Shown here: positions 1-9,437 of the stretch, one piece after another
Layout: every line of letters begins with the position of its first letter
How positions within the stretch are numbered: position 1 is the stretch's first letter
Notes under the pieces: generated by a model
The model's database searches: none
Told to the model about the DNA's origin: nothing
The model's input: the letters and a program-made list of their open reading frames with translations, nothing else
Translations under genes and position numbers: made by a program
Origin: a bacterium
Lineage (GTDB): Bacteria; Desulfobacterota; DSWW01
Direction of reading: 5' to 3'
DNA length: 50,237 nt
Assembly (NCBI GenBank): GCA_028277985.1
Contig: JANQFG010000183.1
Coordinates: 1-50,237, forward strand

Positions 1-657
1 TGCGACGAGATGTTCATCTCCCTTTTATCCGAGCCGGGGGAGACGTGGGATGTCTATGATGTTGAGCACGGGGTCTTCCCGGAGGATGTATCAGAGCACG
101 ATGGCTTCCTGATCACCGGAAGCCGATATTCGGTCTACGAAGACAAGCCATGGATCAAGGGGCTTCTCGAGCTGGTTCGCGAAATCCACAGTCGCGACAT
201 CCGGCTTCTGGGGGTCTGTTTCGGGCATCAGGCGGTTGCCATGGCCCTTGGGGGCGAAGTGGGGCTCAACCCGAAGGGGTGGGACATCGGGTTGAAGGAG
301 CTTTCCCTGACCGAGGCTGCGAAAGGTCTTCCCTCGTTCCGGGAAGTGCACAACGCGACCCGCATCCTGGTAAGTCACATGGATGTGGTCACCCGAATGC
401 CGGACGGGGCCGAGCGTCTCGCCTACAGCGAGCGGACCGAGTTCGAGATGTTCAGGCTGGGCCCTTCCGTTCTTTCCCTGCAGGGGCATCCGGAATACGA
501 CCGGTCGGTGATCGAGGAGATCATCGATCTGCTGTCCACCCATTCGATCCTGCCGGCCGATCGAGCCGAGGAGGGACGAGCCTCCCTGGACGGCGAGCCC
601 CACAACGCCTTTTTTCAGGGTCTGCTCAGAGGTTTTCTGCAGGAAGCAAGACTCTGA
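1..657 (+). CDS. Class I glutamine amidotransferase domain protein, 5' end cut by window
   Basis: Class I glutamine amidotransferases (GMP synthase-like, stand-alone) release ammonia from glutamine with a Cys-His-Glu triad in the cytoplasm. Counting from the Met at base 10, the nucleophile is Cys70 in the elbow LLGVCFGHQ, and His160 and Glu162 lie in LQGHPEYD. The ITGSRYSVYED stretch near residue 35 is also typical of the family. The frame is open from base 1 (Cys-Asp-Glu before that Met), and the first beta-strand expected of the fold is missing, so the true start lies upstream of the window. It ends four bases before the convergent lectin-like gene. The acceptor substrate cannot be told from sequence. 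Confidence 0.85.
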   Translation, partial: CDEMFISLLSEPGETWDVYDVEHGVFPEDVSEHDGFLITGSRYSVYEDKPWIKGLLELVREIHSRDIRLLGVCFGHQAVAMALGGEVGLNPKGWDIGLKELSLTEAAKGLPSFREVHNATRILVSHMDVVTRMPDGAERLAYSERTEFEMFRLGPSVLSLQGHPEYDRSVIEEIIDLLSTHSILPADRAEEGRASLDGEPHNAFFQGLLRGFLQEARL

Positions 658-661
658 GCCG

Positions 662-1627
662 CTACTGGGGAAGCTTCTTTCCAACAAAGGGCACGGAAAC
701 GATGACGCCCGTGCCTTTCCCCTTCTGACCTTGACTTCCCGCGCAGAAGAGGGTCAGGGTCAGGTTGATGCTCCCTTCCAGATCCGGGGCGTTAGGGCCA
801 GAACGGAGCTTCCCCGTGATGTTCTTGACGTTGGTGAAGTAGCATGCGCCCCCGACCTGCTTTACAGCTCCTTCCAGGTGCATCACGAATTGCTTCTTGT
901 TCGCGTCGTAGAGGCCCTTCACGGGAGGGTCCCCCGGCTTCTCCGAATTGCGAATGATCACCTGTGCCTTGTCTACCTTGAGGTCGATGACCCTGGACAG
1001 TGCTTTCAAGGTCTGGGCCGTGTCTGCGGGCAACTGGATCTGGCCGCCGGCCTTCCTCTTCACCATCTGCTGTTGCAGCTCCTCAAGGGCGATGACCTTC
1101 TTGGTGCCCCCGGCGTTTACGACGACCTGGTCCTCCTTGAAGGTGACTTCATAGAGGCCGTTTACGCCGGCTGCGGCCATCTTCTTTACTTCGATCACGA
1201 CGCTCAAGGCGCCCTTGTTGCCGGGATACGCGGAGAATTTGCCCACGGTGTTGGCAGTCAGCTGGACCGGCCCGCTCTTCTCGAATTTGATCTCGGCACC
1301 CGACCCGACCAGGTACTTCTTGCCCATCACGACAGCCACCAGCGCGCCGATCGGCGCGCCGGCCAGCTGGTAACCCGCCGGGGCAGAGGTCCCCGGCTCT
1401 CCATCCGGGCCGCAATAGACGCCCTCTTTCGGCTTCACGCTCCATTCGCCGGTTGCCTTGAAAGAGACTACATCCCCGGCCTGAACGAAGACCTTCGTGT
1501 TGTTCAATAGTTTCTTGGCATGGACCGTTACGGTCGTTTGCCCCGCCTCTGCCTCACTTCCCTCGAGGGGCAGCAAGAATGCGGCCAGTGCTGCTCCGAG
1601 CAGCATGAGGGTCAGGGATCTGTTCAT
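662..1627 (-). CDS. Secreted protein with PA-IL (LecA)-like lectin domain
   Basis: 321 residues. The N-terminus is a signal peptide (MNRSLTLMLLGAALAAFLL, cleavage near residue 28 after EAEA). Residues about 30-150 resemble the PA-IL/LecA beta-sandwich: an opening strand with GDVVSFKATGEW, a glycine-rich GAPIGALVAVVMGKKYLVG turn and closing strands near GKFSAYPGNKG. This fold binds sugars through calcium in Pseudomonas LecA; here I infer a carbohydrate-binding or cell-surface role only. Residues 150-321 match nothing I recognise. The ATG is preceded by AAGGGAG. It is the last gene of a minus-strand run after DUF481 and MscS genes, 33 bases after the MscS stop, so co-transcription is likely. 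Confidence 0.65.
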   Translation of the reverse strand: MNRSLTLMLLGAALAAFLLPLEGSEAEAGQTTVTVHAKKLLNNTKVFVQAGDVVSFKATGEWSVKPKEGVYCGPDGEPGTSAPAGYQLAGAPIGALVAVVMGKKYLVGSGAEIKFEKSGPVQLTANTVGKFSAYPGNKGALSVVIEVKKMAAAGVNGLYEVTFKEDQVVVNAGGTKKVIALEELQQQMVKRKAGGQIQLPADTAQTLKALSRVIDLKVDKAQVIIRNSEKPGDPPVKGLYDANKKQFVMHLEGAVKQVGGACYFTNVKNITGKLRSGPNAPDLEGSINLTLTLFCAGSQGQKGKGTGVIVSVPFVGKKLPQ

Positions 1628-1660
1628 GGGTTGGCTCCCTTCAGATCTGTATGAGCCCTC

Positions 1661-2479
1661 TTACGCGGATGCCATATGCACCGTCGTCTGAGGGAAGGGG
1701 ATTTCGATGCCCTTCTCGTCGAAGGCCTCTTTGATCTTGCGTGTCACGTCGAACTTGACGCCCCAGTAATCCGCGCCCTTGACCCACGGCCGGACCACGA
1801 AGTTCACGCTCGAATCGGCCAGTTCCGAAACGGCAATCTGCGGAGCCGGGTCGGCGAGGATCCTCTCTTCCTGTTTCAGGACCGCCTCGATCGTTTCGTA
1901 CGCTTCCTTGATGGAGGATCCGTAGCCGATGCCGATGACCAGGTCCACACGACGAGTCTCATTGGCCGAGAAGTTCTTGATGATGTCCCCGTAGAGCTTG
2001 CTGTTTGGGACGATGATCTGGACGTTGTCCGGTGTTGCCAGGATCGTGGTGAACAGATGGATGTCCTTGACCGTGCCCGCCACGCCGGCTGCGTCGATGA
2101 AGTCGCCCACCCGGAAGGGACGGAATGCCAGGATCAGGACTCCCGATGCAAAGTTGGAGAGGGATCCCTGGAGCGCAAAGCCGACGGCAAAGCCCGCGGC
2201 ACCGAGGACGGCCACGAAAGAGGCGGTCTGAATCCCGAACTTTGCCAGCGCAGCCAAGATCGCGAAGGTAAGGACGAGCACGTAGATCAGACTGCCGGCA
2301 AAGGATATGATCGCCGGGTCCGCCTTTCCTTTCTCGAGCAGCCTCTTCACCACATTGCGGCACACACCGGCAGCGATCCGTCCGACGATCAGGATGATGA
2401 CAGCGCCGATGAGCTGCAGGCCATAGGTCGTGCCAAAGGTGACGAGTTGATCGATCACGGGTTTTATTTCCATATCCAT
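1661..2479 (-). CDS. mscS: Small-conductance mechanosensitive channel (MscS family)
   Basis: 272 residues, close to the 286 of E. coli MscS. Three hydrophobic segments (about residues 15-37, 60-80, 85-112) are followed by the pore-helix signature FAVGFALQGSLSNFASGVLI, the beta domain (RPFRVGDFID, VPNSKLYGD) and the mixed alpha/beta C-terminal domain. The channel opens under membrane tension and vents solutes after hypo-osmotic shock. The ATG has an AAGGAG ribosome site. The gene lies 20 bases after the DUF481 stop, which makes an osmotic or envelope-stress operon plausible. Confidence 0.93.
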   Translation of the reverse strand: MDMEIKPVIDQLVTFGTTYGLQLIGAVIILIVGRIAAGVCRNVVKRLLEKGKADPAIISFAGSLIYVLVLTFAILAALAKFGIQTASFVAVLGAAGFAVGFALQGSLSNFASGVLILAFRPFRVGDFIDAAGVAGTVKDIHLFTTILATPDNVQIIVPNSKLYGDIIKNFSANETRRVDLVIGIGYGSSIKEAYETIEAVLKQEERILADPAPQIAVSELADSSVNFVVRPWVKGADYWGVKFDVTRKIKEAFDEKGIEIPFPQTTVHMASA

Positions 2480-2499
2480 TTCGACTCTCCTTGTCTCGT

Positions 2500-3600
2500 C
2501 TACAGGTTGAAATTGTAGCCCAGGCCAAAGATCAGGGCCGTATCGGTCGTCTTGAACCCGGGGGAGGGCATGTTGTCATACGTCACGTTCGCCTGAAAGG
2601 TGGTGTAGAAATCCTTCAGAACCGTGAATCGCAGCCCCTGCTCCGTGCGCAGGTTCATGTCCCCGAAATCCTCCAGGCTGAAGTAGCCCTCCTGATAGTG
2701 GAAGAAGGCGATCTTGTCCGGGATGACCTTGAAGTCGAAGTCGAGCGACCATCTTCCGCCCGCGTAGCTGTTGTCCGGCGCAATCCGGAAGTTCTCGTCC
2801 ACGTAGGAAATACCAAGCTCGAAGCCGAGCTTCTTCCGGGCATCTTCCCAGAACTGGTAACCAAGCCCGCCGCCGAAGGTGCTTCGCAGATCGAGATCCT
2901 TGAAGGGGTTGTAGTCGAACAGAGTATTCGCGTAGAGATAAAGCTTCTCGGTGGCGAAGAAATCGTACTTGGCCGAGCCGCCCGCCTCACGCGCGGAGAC
3001 CTCGTTGTCGTTCTCAGCGTAGTACCACCTTCCGCGAAGTGTGAAACGCTGCCGTTTGCTCCTGGCCACGAACAAGCCGGACAGATTTGCGCTCGTGGTG
3101 TCTGTGTTTCCTGTGAGGTAGGAAGCACCTGCCTCCACGTTTCCCTCATAGGTTACGGGCGGCACCACGGGAGGGTTGATGTCCGTAATGGAAGCCATGT
3201 CGCCGACCGAAACGGCCCCTGCAGTTTCCGTCGTCACCTGCAACACACCCTCCTCACTCACCTGCAAGGTTCCCTTGAGACGCGTGCCGTCCGATAGGAC
3301 CACCTCGACCGGCGCCTCTGAATGGATCTTGGCGATCGAACCCCAGGCGAGCTCCAGAGATTCGTTGTAAGGGGTTTTGATCGTCAGCTTCCCCTCCTTG
3401 AGCGCGAGAATCTCGCCGGTGATGACATCCCCGTTCGCCATGGTCACTTGATCCGCATTGGCCCAAGGACTAAACATGAGGAGGGCGAACCCGATCGCGG
3501 CCATCAAAAGGCAGACTTTCCCCCCTTCTTTGCGTCCTGTCCGATGATTTCTTCGGGTCCCGTTCCATCCATACTCATCCATGATACCGCTTACATTCAT
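2500..3600 (-). CDS. DUF481 outer-membrane beta-barrel protein (YdiY-like)
   Basis: 366 residues. After a basic N-terminus there is a signal segment (LLMAAIGFALLMFSPWANA), then two small beta repeats beginning VTMANGDVITGEILAL and VVLSDGTRLKGTLQV. From about residue 150 runs a DUF481 barrel with alternating strands (YEGNVEAGASYLTGNTDTT, GRWYYAENDNEVSAREAGG, GLGYQFW). DUF481 proteins are outer-membrane barrels; YdiY is called salt-induced. The ATG at 3600 is chosen because AGAAGGAG lies 8 bases upstream, though it leaves an unusually long N-region before the hydrophobic core. It leads a run with mscS and the lectin-like gene. Confidence 0.85.
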   Translation of the reverse strand: MNVSGIMDEYGWNGTRRNHRTGRKEGGKVCLLMAAIGFALLMFSPWANADQVTMANGDVITGEILALKEGKLTIKTPYNESLELAWGSIAKIHSEAPVEVVLSDGTRLKGTLQVSEEGVLQVTTETAGAVSVGDMASITDINPPVVPPVTYEGNVEAGASYLTGNTDTTSANLSGLFVARSKRQRFTLRGRWYYAENDNEVSAREAGGSAKYDFFATEKLYLYANTLFDYNPFKDLDLRSTFGGGLGYQFWEDARKKLGFELGISYVDENFRIAPDNSYAGGRWSLDFDFKVIPDKIAFFHYQEGYFSLEDFGDMNLRTEQGLRFTVLKDFYTTFQANVTYDNMPSPGFKTTDTALIFGLGYNFNL

Positions 3601-3978
3601 GCTCTCGACTCCTTCTCTACTCGGTTGCGGTCAACTTCAGCCCGACGTCAAAACAACTATCCATAATCGAAGGTTCTAGGATGTGGTACGCTTCGCGGGA
3701 TAACGAAGGCAGGACGCCGCTCGTTTGCTGGGAAACTCCAGAATGAGATGCGGGCCGCTGGTCAGAGGTTTCCGAGAAACCCGAATATCCGCAGGGATCC
3801 TGCGGGGTCTACATATCAAAAAGATGGAATAGATTCAAGAGGTTCACCAGAATCCCAGGGATCGCGCAGCCTCTCTACGACCGGGTATAAAGCTTTTCTT
3901 GAGCAAGGACAACGTGTATGGTTGTTGGGCGGGCCGACAGTGAGCTCCCTATTCGCAATCCGACTGGAAGAACCTATT
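3601..3978. other. Intergenic region between divergent genes
   Basis: This 378-base stretch separates the DUF481 gene (leftward) from the GTPase pair (rightward). The reading frame of the first GTPase stays open upstream to 3748, but that extension (rich in Arg, Ser and Gly) does not look like protein. Both divergent promoters should lie here; I see no convincing -35/-10 pair, repeat or RNA structure. Confidence 0.4.
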
Positions 3979-5706
3979 GTGAGCAGTCAGAGACCCGATT
4001 TGCCTTCCGATTCCTGGGCCGAGTCGATCCGCTGCCCCGGGCTCTCGGTCCAGGCGGACGACCTGGTCCGGATCGTCGACGAGGTCTCCAAACGATGGGC
4101 GGTTCTGAGATACGAGACCCCGCGCCCTTGTATCTGGGTCGTCTTCATAGGGGGTACGGGAACCGGGAAGTCGACGGTCTTCAATACCCTTTGCGGCCTG
4201 CCATTGAGCCATACCGGTATCGAACGCCCGAAGACGAGAGGTCCGATCGCCTACGCCTACCAAGGGATGTCCATGGAGCAAGGATTCCCGATTCCAGGCA
4301 TAAGGGTGAAAATGTCCTCCGCCGACGCGTCCGAAGGGCAGAGGTTCACCGGGAAGGCGGGTGAGATTCAGATCGTGGAGCACGATCGGAAGGAGGTCTC
4401 CCACTGGATCCTCGTGGACACGCCGGACCTGGACAGCCTAGAGCAAGACCATCGCCAGATGGCGGACGACCTGTACCTGATGTCGGATGTGGTGGTCTTC
4501 GTGACCAGCCAGGAGAAGTATGCGGACGGGGTCCCCTACGAATTCCTTCAGACCATTCAGAAGGATAGAAAACCCTTCTTCTTCATTCTGAACAAGGCGG
4601 GTGTGGAAACGAACCCGGAAGACATCGCATCCGCACTCGAGGACCACAGCATCCGTATGCCGGAGGACCGTTTCTGGCTCTTCTCTTACCTTTCGAGCGC
4701 CGCGCCCGAGGTCCTTCCGGAGGGAGGCGACTTCTACGACTTCTCGAGAGCCTTCTCCCGCACACTCTCCCCCGAGGCGATGGCCGACGTCCTGCGGGAG
4801 GAGAGGGCGCGCAAAGCCCAGATCCTCGGAGAGAGACTGGATGCCCTGCTCGAGTCCTTGAATCGCGAACACCAGGCCTCTGAACAATGGATTTCAGGTC
4901 TGGAACGGCTTCTCGGAGAAACCTCGGATGCTTTCCTGAAGGGGCAGGAGGAGAAATTCTCCGATGAGAGCCGAGCGTATCTTCAGACGGAGATCCGCAG
5001 TCTGTTTGAAAAGTACGACGTACTGGCCCGTCCTCGGCGAATGGTGACGCAGATTCTGTCCACGCCCCTTCGAATGCTCGGCCTCCTGAAGAAGCCGGAT
5101 GCGATGAGAACGAGGGAGGAGGCCCTGACCAAGCTTCGCGAGAAGGTGGATCTCTCGCCTGTCAACCGAATGCTCGACCAGTTCAACCGAAAAGTGCTCG
5201 AACAGCTGTCGCCTTCCGACCCGACGGCTCCCCTGTATGGAGAAATCCGCAGGCCGGACCTTCTGATCACTGAAGAAGAGGTAAGGGAAAGGGTCTGGAG
5301 AGAACAGGAAGACCTTCTCGCCTGGCTGCAAGAGACATTCGACAAGCTTGCCGAGGGCATCCCGAAGCACAAGGAGTGGGGCATCTACTCCACCTCCGTG
5401 CTCTGGGGGATCTTCATTGTCTCCCTGGAGGCGGCGATTGGTGGGGGGCTCGGGTTTCTGGATGCGGCCGTTGATTCGCTGCTGGCCCCCTTTGTCACGA
5501 AGGGCGCGACGGAGTTGTTTGCCTACCATGAGCTGCAGACGATCGCGCGCGAGTTGACCGAACGATATCAGGAGGGCCTGCTCTCGGTGATTCGGGAGCA
5601 GAGGGACCGGTACGGAGAACGAATGGACTCTCTCCGGACCCCACCGGAGACGTTGTCCCGCCTTCAGGAATTGAGGAAGACCGTCTCAGAGCTCGAGAGA
5701 GGGTAG
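3979..5706 (+). CDS. Dynamin-like GTPase A, membrane associated
   Basis: From the GTG at 3979 the protein is 575 residues. The G1 P-loop GGTGTGKST is near residues 59-67, G3 is DTPDLDS near 147 and G4 is NKAG near 205. A coiled-coil-rich region follows, then a short hydrophobic patch around WGIFIVSLEAAIGGGLGFLD near residue 480 that could touch the membrane, and a final helix. This is the plan of bacterial dynamin-like GTPases. The frame is open to 3748, but GTG 3979 has GGAAG 8 bases upstream and gives a length almost equal to the neighbouring paralogue (573), so I prefer it. The next GTPase starts 8 bases after its stop. The cellular role is unknown. Confidence 0.8.
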   Translation: MSSQRPDLPSDSWAESIRCPGLSVQADDLVRIVDEVSKRWAVLRYETPRPCIWVVFIGGTGTGKSTVFNTLCGLPLSHTGIERPKTRGPIAYAYQGMSMEQGFPIPGIRVKMSSADASEGQRFTGKAGEIQIVEHDRKEVSHWILVDTPDLDSLEQDHRQMADDLYLMSDVVVFVTSQEKYADGVPYEFLQTIQKDRKPFFFILNKAGVETNPEDIASALEDHSIRMPEDRFWLFSYLSSAAPEVLPEGGDFYDFSRAFSRTLSPEAMADVLREERARKAQILGERLDALLESLNREHQASEQWISGLERLLGETSDAFLKGQEEKFSDESRAYLQTEIRSLFEKYDVLARPRRMVTQILSTPLRMLGLLKKPDAMRTREEALTKLREKVDLSPVNRMLDQFNRKVLEQLSPSDPTAPLYGEIRRPDLLITEEEVRERVWREQEDLLAWLQETFDKLAEGIPKHKEWGIYSTSVLWGIFIVSLEAAIGGGLGFLDAAVDSLLAPFVTKGATELFAYHELQTIARELTERYQEGLLSVIREQRDRYGERMDSLRTPPETLSRLQELRKTVSELERG

Positions 5707-5714
5707 GATTCGTT

Positions 5715-7436
5715 TTGGAAACGTTTACCCAGAAGATGAGAAAGCAAGTCCTGGAAATAAGGGATTTCCTCAAGCAAGGCCTGTTGCTCGCACTCAGCCA
5801 GGAAGAGAGACAGGGGCTGCTCGCTTCTTCGCAGAAGCTGCTGGATCGGTTGGAAGCCCTTTCGGAGCAGGTGTTGATCGTGGGCCTTCTGGGTGGAACC
5901 GGTGTCGGAAAATCGACGGTCATGAACGCCCTGGCCGGGGTGAGCATCGCCTCCACGAGCCACCGGCGCCCGAACACGGACCGGGTGCTCCTCTATCGGC
6001 ACGAGGAGGCTGAGCTTCCCCCATCCATCCCGACTTCACAAGTGCCGTGGCACGAGGTCATCCATCAGGCAGGCGGGGTCCGGCAAATCGTCCTCTGCGA
6101 TCTTCCGGATTTCGACAGCCTCGTGGGAGAACACCGAGACCGTGTCGTGGGATTCCTGGAGCACCTGGACGTTCTGGTCTTTGTCACGTCCCCGGAGAAG
6201 TACGCAGACCACAGCCTCTACGAATTCCTGGAAAGCGTACCCAAGGCGCGGCCCAATTTCTATTTCGTTCTGAACAAAATCGATCTTCTGTTTCAAGGGG
6301 AGGACCTGGAACCAGGCTACAGGCAGCTCACGAGCCTTACAGGCCTGTTTCAGGAGTATCTTCAGAAGGTGAAGGTGTCGGACCCCCTGGTCCTTCCGGT
6401 GTCGGCCGAAGAGGCGTTCCGAAACCCTGCGGTCAGCCCATGGAATCAGTTTCCTGCTTTCCGTCGGGAGGTTTTCCGTGACAGGGAGGCAAAGGAGGTC
6501 ATGACCATCAAGTCGTCGAACCTGGACCAGGAGGTTCAGGAGATCCTTTCTCACCTCCAGGCGGAGCTCACGCATGTGGACACGCTCGGCCAGATCCTCG
6601 ATGCCTTTGTGAAACAGTTCCAGGGCGATAGGGAGGAGTGGGAGAAGCAAGGGCAGGAGATCGTGGACACGTGGGTGGACACCAGGATGGAGGCGTACGC
6701 CCTGGGCCGCCTGGAAACGCTCTCCCCCCTGGTTGGCCCCGGCTACGGTGTTGCCCGAGTAGCGCAGGAATGGAGGGCCTGGAAGGGGGACAGGGGAGGA
6801 GACCTTCGGCCGCCTTCCCCGGAGGTGGCCCTCGTCCCGCCGGAGGCGTTGCGTGAGACCCTGGAGCGCGCGGAAAACCGGGTCCTTCACAAGACCCTTC
6901 AGGCAAGCGTTCCCGCCTCCTATCGGGAACGTATCCGGCCGAACCTGGACCTCGAAGGGGCCTGGGCGGCCTTCTCTGCCCGCTGGAGACAGCAGATTGA
7001 GCTGCGCCTTCTGGTGCAGAGGGCGCCTCTGCTGGTGGGGTTTCGCGTCGCTCAGTACACGGCGTACCTGACGATCCTGGTTCTCCTGCTGATGGCCCTG
7101 ACCGATGAGGATGCCGGCAGGTGGTTCCTGGAGTCCCCCGGCTGGGCCTCTTCCTTCCAGGTCGTGTTCAGCATCTTCAAGAGCCTCTTCAGCATGACCG
7201 GCTTGGGCGCAGTGCTCACATTCGGGCTGATCCAGATCCTCCTGGGAGTCACTTTCTATAGGCGGTACCAGGCCCGGCTGGAGAAGAGGGCGCGAAGATC
7301 CCTGCGCTCGCTCAGGAGAGATCTGGAGCGGATCTGGTCGGGCGAGTTGGACCGGGTCGGGAATGCCTTGATGAGCTGCCTGGCCGAGCTGGCCTCCCAG
7401 CGAAAAACGCTCACTAAACGTTTGGACCGCGAGTAG
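5715..7436 (+). CDS. Dynamin-like GTPase B with two membrane helices
   Basis: 573 residues from a TTG at 5715 (GGTAGGATT upstream; ATG at 5736 is an alternative). G1 is GGTGVGKST at 60-68, G3-like DLPDFDS at 129-135, G4 NKID at 187-190. It shares with its upstream neighbour the segment FVTSxEKYADxxxYEFL just after G3, so the two are paralogues. Two hydrophobic helices sit near the C-terminus (about 443-465 and 495-520), followed by a basic helix. Paired dynamin-like proteins are known in bacteria to act as hetero-oligomers in membrane remodelling; the tandem order, 8-base gap and shared motif suggest the same here, by inference. Confidence 0.82.
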   Translation: METFTQKMRKQVLEIRDFLKQGLLLALSQEERQGLLASSQKLLDRLEALSEQVLIVGLLGGTGVGKSTVMNALAGVSIASTSHRRPNTDRVLLYRHEEAELPPSIPTSQVPWHEVIHQAGGVRQIVLCDLPDFDSLVGEHRDRVVGFLEHLDVLVFVTSPEKYADHSLYEFLESVPKARPNFYFVLNKIDLLFQGEDLEPGYRQLTSLTGLFQEYLQKVKVSDPLVLPVSAEEAFRNPAVSPWNQFPAFRREVFRDREAKEVMTIKSSNLDQEVQEILSHLQAELTHVDTLGQILDAFVKQFQGDREEWEKQGQEIVDTWVDTRMEAYALGRLETLSPLVGPGYGVARVAQEWRAWKGDRGGDLRPPSPEVALVPPEALRETLERAENRVLHKTLQASVPASYRERIRPNLDLEGAWAAFSARWRQQIELRLLVQRAPLLVGFRVAQYTAYLTILVLLLMALTDEDAGRWFLESPGWASSFQVVFSIFKSLFSMTGLGAVLTFGLIQILLGVTFYRRYQARLEKRARRSLRSLRRDLERIWSGELDRVGNALMSCLAELASQRKTLTKRLDRE

Positions 7437-7446
7437 GCGTGGCGGG

Positions 7447-8115
7447 CTATTTTGCTACCATGGCCCGCATCATATCCCCGGCATTCTCTGCGTGGTTGCT
7501 CACCTCCCCGATATACTCGATCAGCCGAATCAGGTGAAAGGTGGCGGCGGGATCGTTAACCGTCAGGGTGAAGACATCACTCTTGAGCTTCCTTTCGATC
7601 TGATCGCTCTCGAACTCCTTGAGCCGCAAGTCCCGAATGACGTCTTTGACCTGATCTCTCTCCTTGTTGGAGAAGGTGTGGAAGTATTGGACTGCGCTCT
7701 CCACCATCGGCTGGAATTCATCGATGACCTCGACCGCCTTGTCCACCATCAGGAGGAGATCGTCAATCAGCGGCTCGGGCACCAGCGTCGTCCTGTACGA
7801 GAGCCAGTGGAGCGCGTCCTGCATCGCATCCATCACCCTGTCCGCTTCCCGCAGGTACCAGAGGAACTGGAACTTGTCCACGGGCAACAGGATTCCCTTG
7901 GGCAGGTGGGCACGGATGTTCTGCTTGATTTTGTCCGCTTCGCTTTCCAGGGCGGTTACCTTGAGATGGAGCTCATCGAACTCTTCGCAATCAGACTCCA
8001 GGTAACACCGGATCGCCGACCGAAAGAGCTTGCCCCCTTCCTGGACCTTTGCCGCGTGCTCCTGAAGTCTTGGAAAAGGCGACTCCCGAAAGAGACTGAA
8101 CAGCCCAAAGCGCAT
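7447..8115 (-). CDS. DUF47 (PhoU-like) Pit accessory protein
   Basis: 222 residues, all-helical, no membrane segment. DUF47 proteins are distant PhoU relatives encoded beside Pit transporters and thought to modulate them. Recognisable points are the N-terminal RFGLFSLFRESPFPRLQEHA, the acidic helix ESEADKIKQNIRAHLPKG and the LREADRVMDAMQDAL helix with metal-ligand-like Glu/Asp residues. The ATG is preceded by GGGAGG. It lies 18 bases after the pit gene at 8134-9357 and is surely co-transcribed with it. It ends 10 bases from the convergent GTPase gene. Confidence 0.85.
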   Translation of the reverse strand: MRFGLFSLFRESPFPRLQEHAAKVQEGGKLFRSAIRCYLESDCEEFDELHLKVTALESEADKIKQNIRAHLPKGILLPVDKFQFLWYLREADRVMDAMQDALHWLSYRTTLVPEPLIDDLLLMVDKAVEVIDEFQPMVESAVQYFHTFSNKERDQVKDVIRDLRLKEFESDQIERKLKSDVFTLTVNDPAATFHLIRLIEYIGEVSNHAENAGDMMRAMVAK

Positions 8116-8133
8116 TTCGATATCCTCCCTTGG

Positions 8134-9357
8134 TCACATAAGGACCGCCTCGAGGAGCTTATAGAAAAACATACAAGTCACGGCCGCCACGGGCAAGGTG
8201 ATGACCCAGTAGAGGCAGATCTTCCAGACGACGCGAAAGTCCACGGCATCCATTCCCCTGGCAAGACCGACACCGACCACGGCACCCACTGCGGCGTGGG
8301 TCGTGGACACGGGCAGGCCGAGCTTGGACGCGATCAGGACGCAGGTGGCGGTGCCGAAATCCACCGAGAAGCCGCGCGTGTTGGTCAGGGTGGTGATCTT
8401 CGTCCCCACGGTTTCGATGACCCGATGTCCCCAGGTGATGACCCCCAGGGCAATCCCACCCCCCCCCAAGGCGAGCAGGAAGAAGGGTACCGGAACCTCA
8501 GGGCTCACAGCATGGGTGACATATATAATGTAGATGCCTGCAAGGGGGCCCATGGCATTCGCCACGTCGTTCGCCCCATGGGCCAGGGCGACGTAGCAGG
8601 AGGTGAGCACCTGGAGCCTACGAAAGATCTCCTCCACGCCCTCCTCCCCCCGCCGGAGGATCGTCTTCCGAATGATCCTCTGCCCGATCCCACCCAGCAC
8701 AAAGGCGATCCCGAGGGACAGAAGGGTTCCGGTCCCCAGGCCGATGCCCAGCCGGGAGCCGAGCGGAGTTTTCAGCAGAAAGGAGAGGAAGATGATGAAA
8801 AAGGTGAGGCCCACGAAGAAGGGGCTCCACCGGAGAGCCTTCACGAACATGTCCGGCCTCGAGAGGATTCGGTTCCTTATGAACCGAAACATGAGGAATG
8901 CGAGCAGGCTCGCGAAGAAGGGGGAGACGATCCAGGAGAGAACGATCAGCATGACCTTGCCCCAACGGATGACGGACATGCCACCCGTGATCAGTCCGAA
9001 CCCGATCATGGCCCCCACCACGGAATGGGTGGTCGAGACGGGAAGCTGGCGCCAGGTGGCGAAGAACACCCAGAAGCTCGCGGCCAGAAGGGCTGCCAGA
9101 AGGCCGAGGGCCACCGTGTTCGGGTCGCTCAGAACGGACGGATCAACGATATTCTTCCGGATGGCGGATGTGACGTGGCACCCGATGAAGGCAGCACCGA
9201 CGAAGTCCAGGATGCCCGCAATGAACACGGCCTGGCGCAGGGTGATCGCCTTTGCGCCCACGGCCGAGGCCATGCCGTTCGCCACGTCGTTCGCCCCGAT
9301 GTTCCAGGCCATGTAGAGCCCGGCGGCGATTCCCAGAATCAGGATGGTAAGGGTCAT
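8134..9357 (-). CDS. pit: Inorganic phosphate transporter, PiT family
   Basis: 407 residues with about ten to eleven membrane helices. The two inverted PiT signatures are both present: GANDVANGMASAVGAKAITL near residue 22 and GANDVANAMGPLAGIY near residue 260, each with the paired region (LPVSTTHSVVGAMIGFG and LPVSTTHAAVGAVVGVG). A charged cytoplasmic loop separates the halves. PiT proteins carry metal-phosphate with protons or sodium at low affinity. It is followed by a DUF47 partner. A second, shorter pit gene lies upstream on the same strand, separated by 80 bases. Confidence 0.95.
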   Translation of the reverse strand: MTLTILILGIAAGLYMAWNIGANDVANGMASAVGAKAITLRQAVFIAGILDFVGAAFIGCHVTSAIRKNIVDPSVLSDPNTVALGLLAALLAASFWVFFATWRQLPVSTTHSVVGAMIGFGLITGGMSVIRWGKVMLIVLSWIVSPFFASLLAFLMFRFIRNRILSRPDMFVKALRWSPFFVGLTFFIIFLSFLLKTPLGSRLGIGLGTGTLLSLGIAFVLGGIGQRIIRKTILRRGEEGVEEIFRRLQVLTSCYVALAHGANDVANAMGPLAGIYIIYVTHAVSPEVPVPFFLLALGGGGIALGVITWGHRVIETVGTKITTLTNTRGFSVDFGTATCVLIASKLGLPVSTTHAAVGAVVGVGLARGMDAVDFRVVWKICLYWVITLPVAAVTCMFFYKLLEAVLM

Positions 9358-9437
9358 TCAGGTGATTTCCATTGGGCAGGTAGAGGAAAGCTCCCGTCTA
9401 CATACATGGATTGTCTGTTTCAATCAAGGGGCAGGGC

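Noticed and set aside
3748..3978. N-terminal extension of GTPase A to ATG 3748
   Set aside because: Low-complexity Arg/Ser/Gly sequence without a ribosome site; GTG 3979 has one and gives a length matching its paralogue.
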